A stretch of DNA of 64,000 nt from Cyanobium sp. Cruz CV13-4-11 (GTDB lineage Bacteria > Cyanobacteriota > Cyanobacteriia > PCC-6307 > Cyanobiaceae). The number at the start of each line of letters is the position of its first letter. The first letter of the stretch is position 1. Positions 18,446 to 26,271 of the stretch are shown here, piece after piece. The position numbers and the translations under genes were made by a program. Where the stretch lies: NCBI RefSeq assembly GCF_024346055.1, contig NZ_JAGQCH010000017.1, forward strand, positions 1-64,000. The letters are read 5' to 3'. The notes below the pieces were generated by a model. It was not told the DNA's origin. It did not search any database and saw only the letters and a list, made by a program, of their open reading frames with translations.

Positions 18446-18493
18446 GATCAACCCCCGCTGAGCAGGCCTGGACCTGCTCAGCGGGGGTTGATC
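18446..18493. repeat. Perfect 21-bp inverted repeat (hairpin)
   Basis: Bases 18446-18466 and 18473-18493 are exact reverse complements with a 6-nt loop (CCTGGA). No T-tract follows in either direction. It lies at the 3' edge of a kinase remnant and about 190 bp downstream of the GltS-like gene (both read leftwards). It may be a strong 3' hairpin or the remnant of a small inverted-repeat element. Confidence 0.8.
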
Positions 18494-18660
18494 CTGGCCC
18501 GTCTGGCATGGGTGGCGTCAAGGATCACCGGCACCCCATCGGCCACGCACCGGCGGAGGCGCGCCTGCAGGGCGGAATCCACCTCCCGCCGGGGGCCCTG
18601 GATGGCGGCATCGCCATAGAGCTGCTCGCGGATCCGATCGATGGAAAGGATCGCGGCGGA
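18478..18660 (-). pseudogene. Fragment of a P-loop kinase (AAA_33/zeta-like)
   Basis: The minus strand encodes AILSIDRIREQLYGDAAIQG, then a helix and VADGVPVILDATHARRARIN before a TGA inside the hairpin. The D-x-IR-x-QLYGD and ILDATHxxR motifs are typical of polynucleotide-kinase-like P-loop kinases. The Walker A and the C-terminus are missing, so this is a remnant. Confidence 0.5.
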
Positions 18661-18685
18661 TCTCTCTGGCCTGCCGCTCCAGGAT

Positions 18686-20107
18686 TCAGCCCGCCTTCGC
18701 CCGCGCCGCCAGCCACAGGCCCAGGCCGCTCCAGAGCACCACCAGGGCCAGGCAGAGGCCGGTCCAGGCCGGCAGGCCCCAGCCGTCCACCACCAGGGGC
18801 GCCACCACGGTGATCACCCCCCCCGCCAGCAGGGGCTGGAGCAGCAGCTGCTTGATCGAGAATGCCGTCACCGCCTGGCTGCGGTCGCCCGGGTCGGCCA
18901 TGCGCAGCAGCAGCAGGCCGCTCGCCGCCACCCCCGTGGCCTGGCCGAATTCGATGATCGCCCGCTCGAACCAGTCGGGCGGCAGGATCCGCGGGGCCAG
19001 CAGCAGGATCACCGCCAGGTTCCACAGCAGACCCGCCAGGGCCAGCACCGTCAGGGGGATCCAGTCGTGGGCCAGCAGGCTCAGGTCCAGGCAGGCGGTG
19101 GCGGCGGTGATCAGCAGATCGGCCGAGAGGGTGCCGGTCTGGCCCTGGATGGCCGTCGAGACCCACTGGGTCTGGCCACTCTTCTCCAGGATCAGGCGCA
19201 CCAGCAGCGAGCCCACCAGGGCCAGGGGGAAGACGGGCAGGGCGTCGATCACCAGGGCGAACACCCCGCCGCTGGCGTCGGCGACCAAGCGCAGCACCGC
19301 CAGCGCCCCGCAGCCGAACAGCACCGCCACCCCCGCCAGCCCCAGGTTCACGGCCCAGTCGGCCAGCTGACGCCACAGTGCCGGCACCTCCACGGTGCCC
19401 GCCTCCAGGGGCAGACCCATCGGCACCGCCTGCAGCGGCGGCGTCCCCTCCTCCAGGATCGCCACCGCTTCCTCGATCAGCAGGGCCTCGGGGAACTTCA
19501 GCCAGCGCCGGGCCCGCCCCAGCACCACCAGCAGGCCGCCCACCACCGTCGACACCAGCAGCCCCACGGTGGCCATCGCCAGCCCCAGGGCCTGGGCCCC
19601 CTCCAGCCCCAGCCGCTCGTAGGTGGGCCCCATGGCGGCGGCCGAACCATGGCCGCCCTCGTAGGCCACCTCGATCAGGCAGGCCATCACCGGGCTCACC
19701 CCCAGCCAGGGCTGCAGCACCAGCAGCACCGCCAGTCCCCCCACCAGGAACTGGCCGAAGGCCAGGGTGAGCGCCAGCAGCACCTGGGCCGAGAGGGGGC
19801 GCCACAGGCCCCCCAGCTTCGGCAGCGGCTTACCCAGCAGCAGGGTGGCGAACACCAGGGTCAGCAGGGGCAGGGGCAGCTGGTCCCACAGGTCGATCAC
19901 CCGCTGGGGCAGCAGGGGCACCAGCCCGGCCGGGGCCACCAGCAGCCCCAGACCGCCCGCCAGCAGGGCCTCCGGCAGGCCCCAGCGCTTCATGCCCAAC
20001 AGCCCACCCAGGCTGCTGCCGATCAGCAGCAGCACGGTCAGGGCGGCCATGGCCAGGGCCAGCCACTCCACGCCCTCCAGCACCCCAGTCACCAGCACGG
20101 CGATCAC
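18686..20107 (-). CDS. Sodium/glutamate symporter-like membrane protein (GltS family)
   Basis: The 473-aa protein has about 11-12 hydrophobic segments and the family motif VAYEGGHGSAAAMGPTYERL, which resembles the GGHG loop of GltS Na+/glutamate symporters. A second inverted-repeat-like half follows (LAHDWIPLTVL; EFGQATGVAASGLLLLRMAD). It probably imports glutamate or a related anion with Na+. The ATG start overlaps the S9 peptidase stop by 4 bp, so transcription from the upstream peptidase gene is likely; joint peptide breakdown and amino acid transport would fit. Confidence 0.8.
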   Translation of the reverse strand: MIAVLVTGVLEGVEWLALAMAALTVLLLIGSSLGGLLGMKRWGLPEALLAGGLGLLVAPAGLVPLLPQRVIDLWDQLPLPLLTLVFATLLLGKPLPKLGGLWRPLSAQVLLALTLAFGQFLVGGLAVLLVLQPWLGVSPVMACLIEVAYEGGHGSAAAMGPTYERLGLEGAQALGLAMATVGLLVSTVVGGLLVVLGRARRWLKFPEALLIEEAVAILEEGTPPLQAVPMGLPLEAGTVEVPALWRQLADWAVNLGLAGVAVLFGCGALAVLRLVADASGGVFALVIDALPVFPLALVGSLLVRLILEKSGQTQWVSTAIQGQTGTLSADLLITAATACLDLSLLAHDWIPLTVLALAGLLWNLAVILLLAPRILPPDWFERAIIEFGQATGVAASGLLLLRMADPGDRSQAVTAFSIKQLLLQPLLAGGVITVVAPLVVDGWGLPAWTGLCLALVVLWSGLGLWLAARAKAG

Positions 20108-22035
20108 AGGTGGAACTGGCGGCGGAAGAAGGCTTCGGTGGCGTCGAGCACCGTGGTGCGCACGCCGCTGTCGCGGAAGCCGTGGCCCTCACCAGTGAAC
20201 AGGTGCAATTCCGTCTTCAGTCCGCCTCGGCGCAGGGCTTCCACCATGCGCTCACTCTGCCGCGCCGGCACCACCCGGTCGTCCAGGCCATGGAAGAACA
20301 CCACCGGCACCGTGATTCGCTCCGCATGCCGCAGGGGCGCGCGTTCCTCGTACAGGGCCCGCGCCTCGGGCCAGGGGCCGATCAGGGTTTCGGTGTAGCG
20401 GGCCTCGAAGCGGTGATCCACCGCGAGCAGGGCCTCCGGATCCGTCACCGGGTAGCGGACGGCGCCGGCTTTGAACACGTCGGTGAAGCACAGGGCCGCC
20501 AGTACGGTGAAGCCGCCGGCGCTGCCGCCCTCAAAGGCCACCCGGGCCGGGTCGGCCCTGCCCGCCGCCACCAGGGCCCGGGCGGCGGCGGCGCAGTCGG
20601 CCACATCCACCACGCCCCACTGGCCGTCGAGCCGCTGCCGGTAGGCCCGCCCGAAGCCGGTGGAGCCGCCGTAGTTCACATCCACCACGCCCCAGCCGCG
20701 GCTGGTCCAGAACTGAATGGCGAGATTCAGCCCGGTGCCGGCCATGGCGGTGGGGCCGCTGTGGCCCTTCACCAGCAGGGGGGCCTCGGCGCGGCTGCCG
20801 TCCCGGGGCGGGTAGTACCAGGCGTGGGTGGGCGCTCCACCGTGGCCGTCGAACCAGAGCGGTTCCGGCCGGCTGATCGCCTCGGCTGCCAGGGGCGGTG
20901 GTGCGGCCGGCGTGTGCTGCCAGGTGCCGCTGGCCGTGTCCAGCTCCAGCAGCCCCGGGCCGATCCCGGGCGCCCCGGCCACCGCCACCAGCCGGCCCGC
21001 TTCCGCCGTCAGGGACGCCAGCTCATCGAACGGCAGGGGGATCGGCTCGAAGCGGCCGCCCTCGGCCCCCAGCCGGCCCAGCTCCCAGCGCCCCTGGCGG
21101 CAGACCGCCGCCAGCAACTGCGTGCCGTCCCAGGCCAGGGTGCGCAGGCCATACACCCATTGAGGCCCGCCGAACTCCGCCTCCATCGGGCAGAGCGGCT
21201 GCCAGCGGGGCGGGGTGTCCGCCCCCAGGGCGGCCACGTCGGCCAGCCGTTCCAGGTTCCACCAGCCGCTGCGGTCGTTGGCCACCACCAGGGAGCCGTC
21301 ATCGAGCCAGAGGGGCTGGAACACCGAGATCCCCTGGGGATCCCCCGGCCCTGAGCCGGCGATGGGCCGGGCCTGCTGCAGCTGCCCGGCCGCGTCGAAG
21401 GCGGCGAGCCAGAGCTGGCTGCGCTCCCAGGGCATGAACGGCTGCTGCCAGGTGACCCAGGCCAGGTGGCCGCCGCCTGGGGCCAGCACCGCGTAGCCGC
21501 AGAAGTCGGCCGGCTGGTGCAGCAGCACCGGTTCGCCCCCCGCCAGGGGCACAGCCACCAGCCGGTCGACGCCGTCCTGCTCCATCACGCCGATCCAGCG
21601 GCCGCGGCGCCGGTCGATCAGGCCATCGGCGAAGGCCCGCGGCAGCGAAGGGTCGGGCGGGGCCGTGAGCCGCCGGGGCGCGCCGTCGGCCGTGGGTGTC
21701 CTGGCTGCCATGGCTGCTTCGGGGCCGGCCAGGTCGAGCTGCCAGAGGCAGCGGTCGCCGTCGTCGACGAACACCAGCTGATCGCCTGCCACCGCATAGG
21801 GGCTGCCGCCGTACTCATGCACGCGGGTGCGCAGGTTCCATGGCCCCGGTGTGAGCTCCACGGCCCCAGCGCCTGGGCGCTGCGCCATCAGGGTGGTGCG
21901 TCCCCGCTCGTCGGGGCGCTGCTCCAGCCAGAACAGGCGTCCCCCGTCCAGCCGGGGCTCGGCGACGCTGGTCGCCCGGCCCACCGCCACCGCGGCGGGC
22001 AATGGCTCCGTGTCCCGCCATGGCTGAGCCCCCAC
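20104..22035 (-). CDS. S9-family (prolyl oligopeptidase-type) serine peptidase
   Basis: The 643-aa protein has a beta-propeller N-terminal part (VHEYGGSPYAV; LAWVTWQQPFMPWERSQLWL) and an alpha/beta-hydrolase C-terminus. The nucleophile is Ser505 in FEGGSAGGFTV; the acid is in HGLDDRVVPARQSE and the His in FTGEGHGFRD. The family cleaves short peptides, acting as a dipeptidyl aminopeptidase or acylaminoacyl peptidase. No signal peptide is seen, so it is cytoplasmic. It overlaps the downstream transporter by 4 bp and diverges from def. Confidence 0.9.
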   Translation of the reverse strand: MGAQPWRDTEPLPAAVAVGRATSVAEPRLDGGRLFWLEQRPDERGRTTLMAQRPGAGAVELTPGPWNLRTRVHEYGGSPYAVAGDQLVFVDDGDRCLWQLDLAGPEAAMAARTPTADGAPRRLTAPPDPSLPRAFADGLIDRRRGRWIGVMEQDGVDRLVAVPLAGGEPVLLHQPADFCGYAVLAPGGGHLAWVTWQQPFMPWERSQLWLAAFDAAGQLQQARPIAGSGPGDPQGISVFQPLWLDDGSLVVANDRSGWWNLERLADVAALGADTPPRWQPLCPMEAEFGGPQWVYGLRTLAWDGTQLLAAVCRQGRWELGRLGAEGGRFEPIPLPFDELASLTAEAGRLVAVAGAPGIGPGLLELDTASGTWQHTPAAPPPLAAEAISRPEPLWFDGHGGAPTHAWYYPPRDGSRAEAPLLVKGHSGPTAMAGTGLNLAIQFWTSRGWGVVDVNYGGSTGFGRAYRQRLDGQWGVVDVADCAAAARALVAAGRADPARVAFEGGSAGGFTVLAALCFTDVFKAGAVRYPVTDPEALLAVDHRFEARYTETLIGPWPEARALYEERAPLRHAERITVPVVFFHGLDDRVVPARQSERMVEALRRGGLKTELHLFTGEGHGFRDSGVRTTVLDATEAFFRRQFHL

Positions 22036-22087
22036 CGAGTCCTCCGCAGGCTGCTTCTAGAATCCGTCCATCGTTTCAGGTGACGTC

Positions 22088-22693
22088 TTGGCCCGCAGCT
22101 TCGCCCAGATGGCACGGTCGGCCGAACAGGGCGGCAACTCCGTGCTGGTGCCGAAGGTGCCGGTGGAGCGGCCACCCCTGGAGATCCACAAGCTGGGCTC
22201 GAAGGAGCTGCGGGCCCCGGCCCGCCGGATCAGCAAGGTGGATGCCTCCGTCCGCGATCTGGCCCGCGACATGCTGCGCAGCATGTACACCGCCAAGGGG
22301 ATCGGCCTGGCGGCCCCCCAGGTGGGCGTGCATCGCCAGCTGCTGGTGATCGATCTGGATCTGGAGGAGGCGGCCACCCCGCCGCTGGTGCTGATCAACC
22401 CCGAGATCACCGCCGCCGGCGCCTCCTTCAACACCTACGAGGAGGGTTGTCTCAGCATTCCCGGCGTCTATCTGGATGTGGTGCGCCCGTCCGTGGTGGA
22501 GGTGACCTACCGCGACGAGACGGGCCGCCCCCGCCGCCTCAAGGCCGATGGCCTGCTGGCCCGCTGCATCCAGCACGAGATGGACCATCTCAACGGCGTG
22601 CTGTTCGTCGATCGGGTCACCGACGAGCTCAGCCTCAATGACGGCCTGCAGCAGCAGGGCTTCCACCGTTCCGACGTCCAGTCGATCCGCTGA
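22088..22693 (+). CDS. def: Peptide deformylase
   Basis: The 201-aa protein has all three deformylase motifs: GIGLAAPQVGV, EEGCLSIPG (metal Cys) and QHEMDHLNG (two metal His and catalytic Glu). It removes the N-formyl group from nascent proteins in the cytoplasm. A TTG start at 22088 gives an N-terminal extension; ATG at 22109 is a possible alternative. A small membrane-protein gene follows 5 bp downstream. Confidence 0.95.
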   Translation: MARSFAQMARSAEQGGNSVLVPKVPVERPPLEIHKLGSKELRAPARRISKVDASVRDLARDMLRSMYTAKGIGLAAPQVGVHRQLLVIDLDLEEAATPPLVLINPEITAAGASFNTYEEGCLSIPGVYLDVVRPSVVEVTYRDETGRPRRLKADGLLARCIQHEMDHLNGVLFVDRVTDELSLNDGLQQQGFHRSDVQSIR

Positions 22694-22698
22694 TCCCC

Positions 22699-22896
22699 AT
22701 GCCGATGAAACCCCTGGCCGGCCTCTTCCTGGCCCTGGCCTGCCTGCTTGGCATCGCCGCCACCGGATCGATCTTCGAGCTCTCCTACGGCGACCCTGAC
22801 CTCGGCGTCCAGGCCACCCGCTGGATCCTGGCCGGCAGCCTGCCGGGCACCGTGCTGGCCCTGCTGGTGGCGATCCGCATCAACAAGCCCGCCTGA
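22699..22896 (+). CDS. Small two-helix membrane protein
   Basis: The 65-aa product has two hydrophobic helices (GLFLALACLLGIAATGSIFEL and the segment ending LALLVAIRIN), separated by a short polar loop with GDPDLG. It follows def closely. Short proteins of this type are conserved in marine picocyanobacteria (family knowledge, not checked). Function unknown. Confidence 0.65.
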   Translation: MPMKPLAGLFLALACLLGIAATGSIFELSYGDPDLGVQATRWILAGSLPGTVLALLVAIRINKPA

Positions 22897-22962
22897 GCCC
22901 CTCCCAGCGCGCTGCGCCCCCGCTGCGCCGCCTCGGCCGGCCTGACAACCGGCCGTCCGATT

Positions 22963-23736
22963 GTGCCTATGGGCTGGTTTCCGGTCGTTACCGTTCATAC
23001 GATTCAGGCCGCTTCGATCAACGCCGTGACCCTTCCCGTGCACCCCCGCGCAGGCCTGGCGGCCCTGGCGGTGCTGGCGACAACCCTGGCCACTGCAGCC
23101 CCCGCTCCGGTCCGCGCCTCCGCCCTGTTCGCCGCCGCCGAGGTGGACCAGCAGAGCTTCCTGCTGGTGGCGGCCCCCATCGGCAGCAAGGGCGAGAAGG
23201 CCCAGCTCAACATCTACGAGCAGCTCAAGCCGGTGCGCCCCTGTTTCGAGGTGAGCGAGGGCCTGCCATCCCCGGTGAACCCCCTGCTGGCCACCTTCGA
23301 TTTCACCGGCATCTGCAACCGCTACATCGACGCCAACGGCTACTCGGTGCGGGTGGGCGGCCAGGACCTGGCCACCTCCTACCGGCTGATGGTCACCCGC
23401 AGCGGCGGCGACATGCTGCTGCTGGCCTTCCCCACCAAGGCCGGGGCTGGCCCTGAGATGGTGGTGGCCCGCACCCGGGGCAGTGCGCCCGGCTTCCTCA
23501 AGCTCCACCTGGAGCCGAGCTGGCGGCTGATGCGGCGTCAGTTCGGCGGTCGCAACCTCGGCCACCTGTACGTCTATTCCGACAGCTGGCCGGGAACGGC
23601 GGCCACCGCCGCCCAGCCCGCCACGGTGGAGCCCGCCAAGCCGCCCACTGCAGCGGTGCCCGACAGGGAGGCGGGGCCTGCGACGGACAGGCAGCCCCTG
23701 GCCCCGCCGGCCGTTCCCCCCGCCACCAAGCTCTGA
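22963..23736 (+). CDS. DUF3747 domain exported protein
   Basis: The frame is open from GTG 22963 (257 aa). A later GTG at about 23026 places a signal peptide directly at the N-terminus (LPVHPRAGLAALAVLATTLA and following). The mature part starts ALFAAAEVDQQSFLLVAAPI and contains NIYEQLKPVRPCFEV and GICNRYIDANGYSVRVGGQD, the DUF3747 pattern of cyanobacterial periplasmic or cell-wall proteins. The C-terminal ~50 residues are Pro/Ala-rich and disordered. Function unknown. Confidence 0.8.
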   Translation: MPMGWFPVVTVHTIQAASINAVTLPVHPRAGLAALAVLATTLATAAPAPVRASALFAAAEVDQQSFLLVAAPIGSKGEKAQLNIYEQLKPVRPCFEVSEGLPSPVNPLLATFDFTGICNRYIDANGYSVRVGGQDLATSYRLMVTRSGGDMLLLAFPTKAGAGPEMVVARTRGSAPGFLKLHLEPSWRLMRRQFGGRNLGHLYVYSDSWPGTAATAAQPATVEPAKPPTAAVPDREAGPATDRQPLAPPAVPPATKL

Positions 23737-23796
23737 GGTGGGGGGCGATGCCCCGCTTGCTAGGGTGCAACGCTGCGCACGTCTCAGCAGTACTTC

Positions 23797-23967
23797 ATGA
23801 CCCAGGTCACCGTCGGCGAAAACGAAGGCATCGAATCGGCCCTGCGCCGCTTCAAGCGCCAGGTGTCCAAGGCGGGCATCTTTGCCGATCTGAAGCGGCT
23901 GCGCCACCACGAAACCCCCACCGAGAAGTACAAGCGCAAGGCCCAGCAGCGCCGCCGTCGCCGCTGA
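23797..23967 (+). CDS. rpsU: 30S ribosomal protein S21
   Basis: ATG at 23797 encodes a 56-aa basic protein beginning [20 protein letters not shown], with [26 protein letters not shown] and a C-terminal Arg cluster. This is the full S21 pattern. S21 joins the small ribosomal subunit near the anti-Shine-Dalgarno region. Confidence 0.95.
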   Translation: MTQVTVGENEGIESALRRFKRQVSKAGIFADLKRLRHHETPTEKYKRKAQQRRRRR

Positions 23968-24059
23968 GCCCTGTTCAGGCTTCGGCCCTTCAGGTGCTTC
24001 TACCTGTTGCCTGGCTCCCGGCCCGTGATCAGGCTGGAGGGGCCATCGCCCCAGGGTCC

Positions 24060-24248
24060 ATGGTCCATCCGGATGCCTCAACGGCAGGCCAGCCAAGGTT
24101 TGCCTCGCTTCTGCAGCGGCTCAGCCATTGGTTGGCCGAGACCATCAACCACGCCTGGGGCAACCCGGGAGAAGAAGCCCAGCACCGTCCGCCGGCGATC
24201 GGAGTGCAGCCTTTCAGTGGCGAACCCTCCCGGCACCGCCGCCGCTGA
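24060..24248 (+). CDS. Possible small conserved protein, 62 aa
   Basis: An ATG at 24060 opens a 62-aa frame reading LLQRLSHWLAETINHAWGNP and ending IGVQPFSGEPSRHRRR. The amphipathic helix and Trp-rich core look protein-like rather than random. It lies between rpsU and comM with no overlap. I do not recognise a named family; the call rests on composition only. Confidence 0.4.
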   Translation: MVHPDASTAGQPRFASLLQRLSHWLAETINHAWGNPGEEAQHRPPAIGVQPFSGEPSRHRRR

Positions 24249-24261
24249 TTCCAGCGTTGGC

Positions 24262-25815
24262 TCAGGCCGCCTGGTCGAAGGAGCGGTAGCTGAGGGCCTC
24301 GGCGATCGCGCCGCTGGCCACACGCTCTTCGCCGGCCAGATCGGCGATCGTGCGGGCCACCCGCAGCACCCGTTCCGCCCCCCTGGCGGAGAGGCGTCTC
24401 TGGCTGATGGCCCGCTCCCACAGGGCCAGGGCGTCCGGCTCGGGATTCACGATCGCGGCCAGGGCCGGACCCTCCAGCTGGCCGTTGGCGGCCCCTGCCG
24501 GATTGCGCTGGCCCATCCGCCCCCGGGCCCCCGCCACCCGTTGCGCCACCACCACGCTGGGTTCACCGGCAGGGGCCAGCTGCTGCCTTGGCTCCCGGTA
24601 GGCCCCGCCCAGGTCGTGGGCCTCGGGGCGCCGCATCACCACCTGCAGGTCGATCCGGTCGAGCAGCGGCCCTGAGAGCCGTCCCCAGTGGCGCCGCCGC
24701 TGGGCTTCACCGCAGCGGCAGCTCTGGCTGGGATCGCCATGCCAGCCGCAGGGGCAGGGGTTGGTGGCCGCCACCAGGAGCACCCGGCAGGGGAAGTGGC
24801 AGCGCTGCTGGGCCCGGCTGATCCACAGCTCCCCCTCCTCCAGGGGCTGGCGCAGCTGGTCGAGCACCTCACGGCGGAACTCCGCCAGCTCATCGAGAAA
24901 CAGCACGCCGTGGTGGGCCAGGCTCAGCTCCCCGGGGCGGGGCACGGCGCCGCCACCGACCAGGGCGGTGGCGGAGCAGCCGTGGTGGGGGCTGCGGAAG
25001 GGGCGCTGCCGCCGCAGGCCGGCTCCCTCCCCCAGCAGCCCGGCCAGGGAGTGCAGCTGGGTGACCTCCAGGGCCTCCTGGTGCCCCAGGGGCGGCAGCA
25101 ACGCCGGCAGCCGCCGGGCCAGCATCGTCTTGCCGCTGCCGGGCGCCCCCACCAGCAGCAGGTGGTGGCCGCCGGCCGCAGCGATCTCCAGGGCCCGCCG
25201 GCCATGGGCCTGGCCCCGCACCTCGGCCAGGTCGGGAGCGGCCAGCGTCGGCTCCGGCGGAACCGCTGCCGCGGGTGCCGCCGCACGCCCCGGATCCCGC
25301 AACAGGGCCACCACCTCCACCAGGTGCTCCGCCCCCCAGACGGGCAGCCCCTCCACCAGGGCGGCCTCGGTGGCGTTGGCCGCCGGCACCACCAGGGCCC
25401 GGGCCCCGTGCCGGCGGGCCGCCAGGGCCAGGGCCAGCACCCCCCGGATCGGCCGCAACCGGCCATCGAGGCCCAGTTCTCCCGCGCTCCAGATCCCCTC
25501 CACCTCGGCGGCGGCCAGCTGCTGGCTGGCCACCAGCAGCCCCAGGGCGATGGGCAGATCGAAGCCGGGACCGGCCTTGGGCAGGTCGGCGGGGGCCAGG
25601 TTCACCACCACCCGGGTGAGGGGCACCCGCAGGCCGCCGTTGCGCAGCGCCCCCCGCACCCGCTCCCGGGACTCCTGGGCCGCCGCATCCGCCAGGCCCA
25701 CCACCCGCAGCCCCGGCAACCCCGGGGCGATGTCCACCTCCACCGTCACCGGCAGGGCCTCCACGCCCCGCAGGGCCCCGCTGCTGCACCGTGCCAACAT
25801 CCCTTCGCAGGCCAC
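24262..25815 (-). CDS. comM: YifB/ComM-family Mg-chelatase-like AAA+ ATPase
   Basis: The 517-aa protein has the N-terminal ChlI-like domain (VEVDIAPGLPGLRVVGLADA; VVVNLAPADLPKAGPGFDLP), Walker A GAPGSGKTMLARRLP, and Walker B GVLFLDELAEF. A zinc-like loop CPCGW...CRC and the C-terminal Mg_chelatase_C region follow. Homologues (ComM) are hexameric helicases that drive branch migration during natural transformation. Start choice is uncertain: MLARCSS six codons inside is an alternative. It diverges from the HIT gene. Confidence 0.92.
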   Translation of the reverse strand: MACEGMLARCSSGALRGVEALPVTVEVDIAPGLPGLRVVGLADAAAQESRERVRGALRNGGLRVPLTRVVVNLAPADLPKAGPGFDLPIALGLLVASQQLAAAEVEGIWSAGELGLDGRLRPIRGVLALALAARRHGARALVVPAANATEAALVEGLPVWGAEHLVEVVALLRDPGRAAAPAAAVPPEPTLAAPDLAEVRGQAHGRRALEIAAAGGHHLLLVGAPGSGKTMLARRLPALLPPLGHQEALEVTQLHSLAGLLGEGAGLRRQRPFRSPHHGCSATALVGGGAVPRPGELSLAHHGVLFLDELAEFRREVLDQLRQPLEEGELWISRAQQRCHFPCRVLLVAATNPCPCGWHGDPSQSCRCGEAQRRRHWGRLSGPLLDRIDLQVVMRRPEAHDLGGAYREPRQQLAPAGEPSVVVAQRVAGARGRMGQRNPAGAANGQLEGPALAAIVNPEPDALALWERAISQRRLSARGAERVLRVARTIADLAGEERVASGAIAEALSYRSFDQAA

Positions 25816-25856
25816 TGCCCGTTCAGTGCCACCTCCCGACCACTCCCCGGCGTCCC

Positions 25857-26201
25857 ATGGCCAGCAGCGACACCATCTTCGGCCGCATCCTGCGCGGCGA
25901 GATTCCCTGCCAGGAGGTCTATGCCGACGACCTCTGCCTGGCCTTCCGGGATGTGAATCCCCAGGCGCCGGTGCACGTGCTGGTGATTCCCCGCGAGCCG
26001 ATCGCCCAGCTGGGGGAAGCCACGGACGCGCACCAGGCCCTGTTGGGCCATCTGCTGCTGGTGGCCGCCAAGGTGGCCCGGCTGGAGGGACTCGACAGCT
26101 GGCGCACGGTGATCAACAGCGGTGCCGAGGCCGGCCAGACCGTGTTCCACCTGCACCTGCATGTGATCGGCGGCCGCCCGCTGGCCTGGCCGCCGGGCTG
26201 A
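25857..26201 (+). CDS. HIT-family nucleotide hydrolase
   Basis: The 114-aa protein starts MASSDTIFGRILRGEIPCQE and ends with the triad FHLHLHVIGGR (His-x-His-x-His). The length and DIFxKI-like start match HinT-type purine nucleoside phosphoramidases. The ATG at 25857 fits this N-terminus; the frame is open further upstream but without homology. Confidence 0.92.
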   Translation: MASSDTIFGRILRGEIPCQEVYADDLCLAFRDVNPQAPVHVLVIPREPIAQLGEATDAHQALLGHLLLVAAKVARLEGLDSWRTVINSGAEAGQTVFHLHLHVIGGRPLAWPPG

Positions 26202-26271
26202 TGACCGGCTGCACACCGTCGCCCCGGCAGGGTCGGGCCGGCGGAGAGAATGGCGCGATCCGCCCGCTCCC

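Noticed and set aside
18641-20398. Plus-strand open frame of 585 codons over the GltS-like gene
   Set aside because: It is Gln/His-rich shadow coding; the minus strand encodes a convincing multi-spanning transporter.
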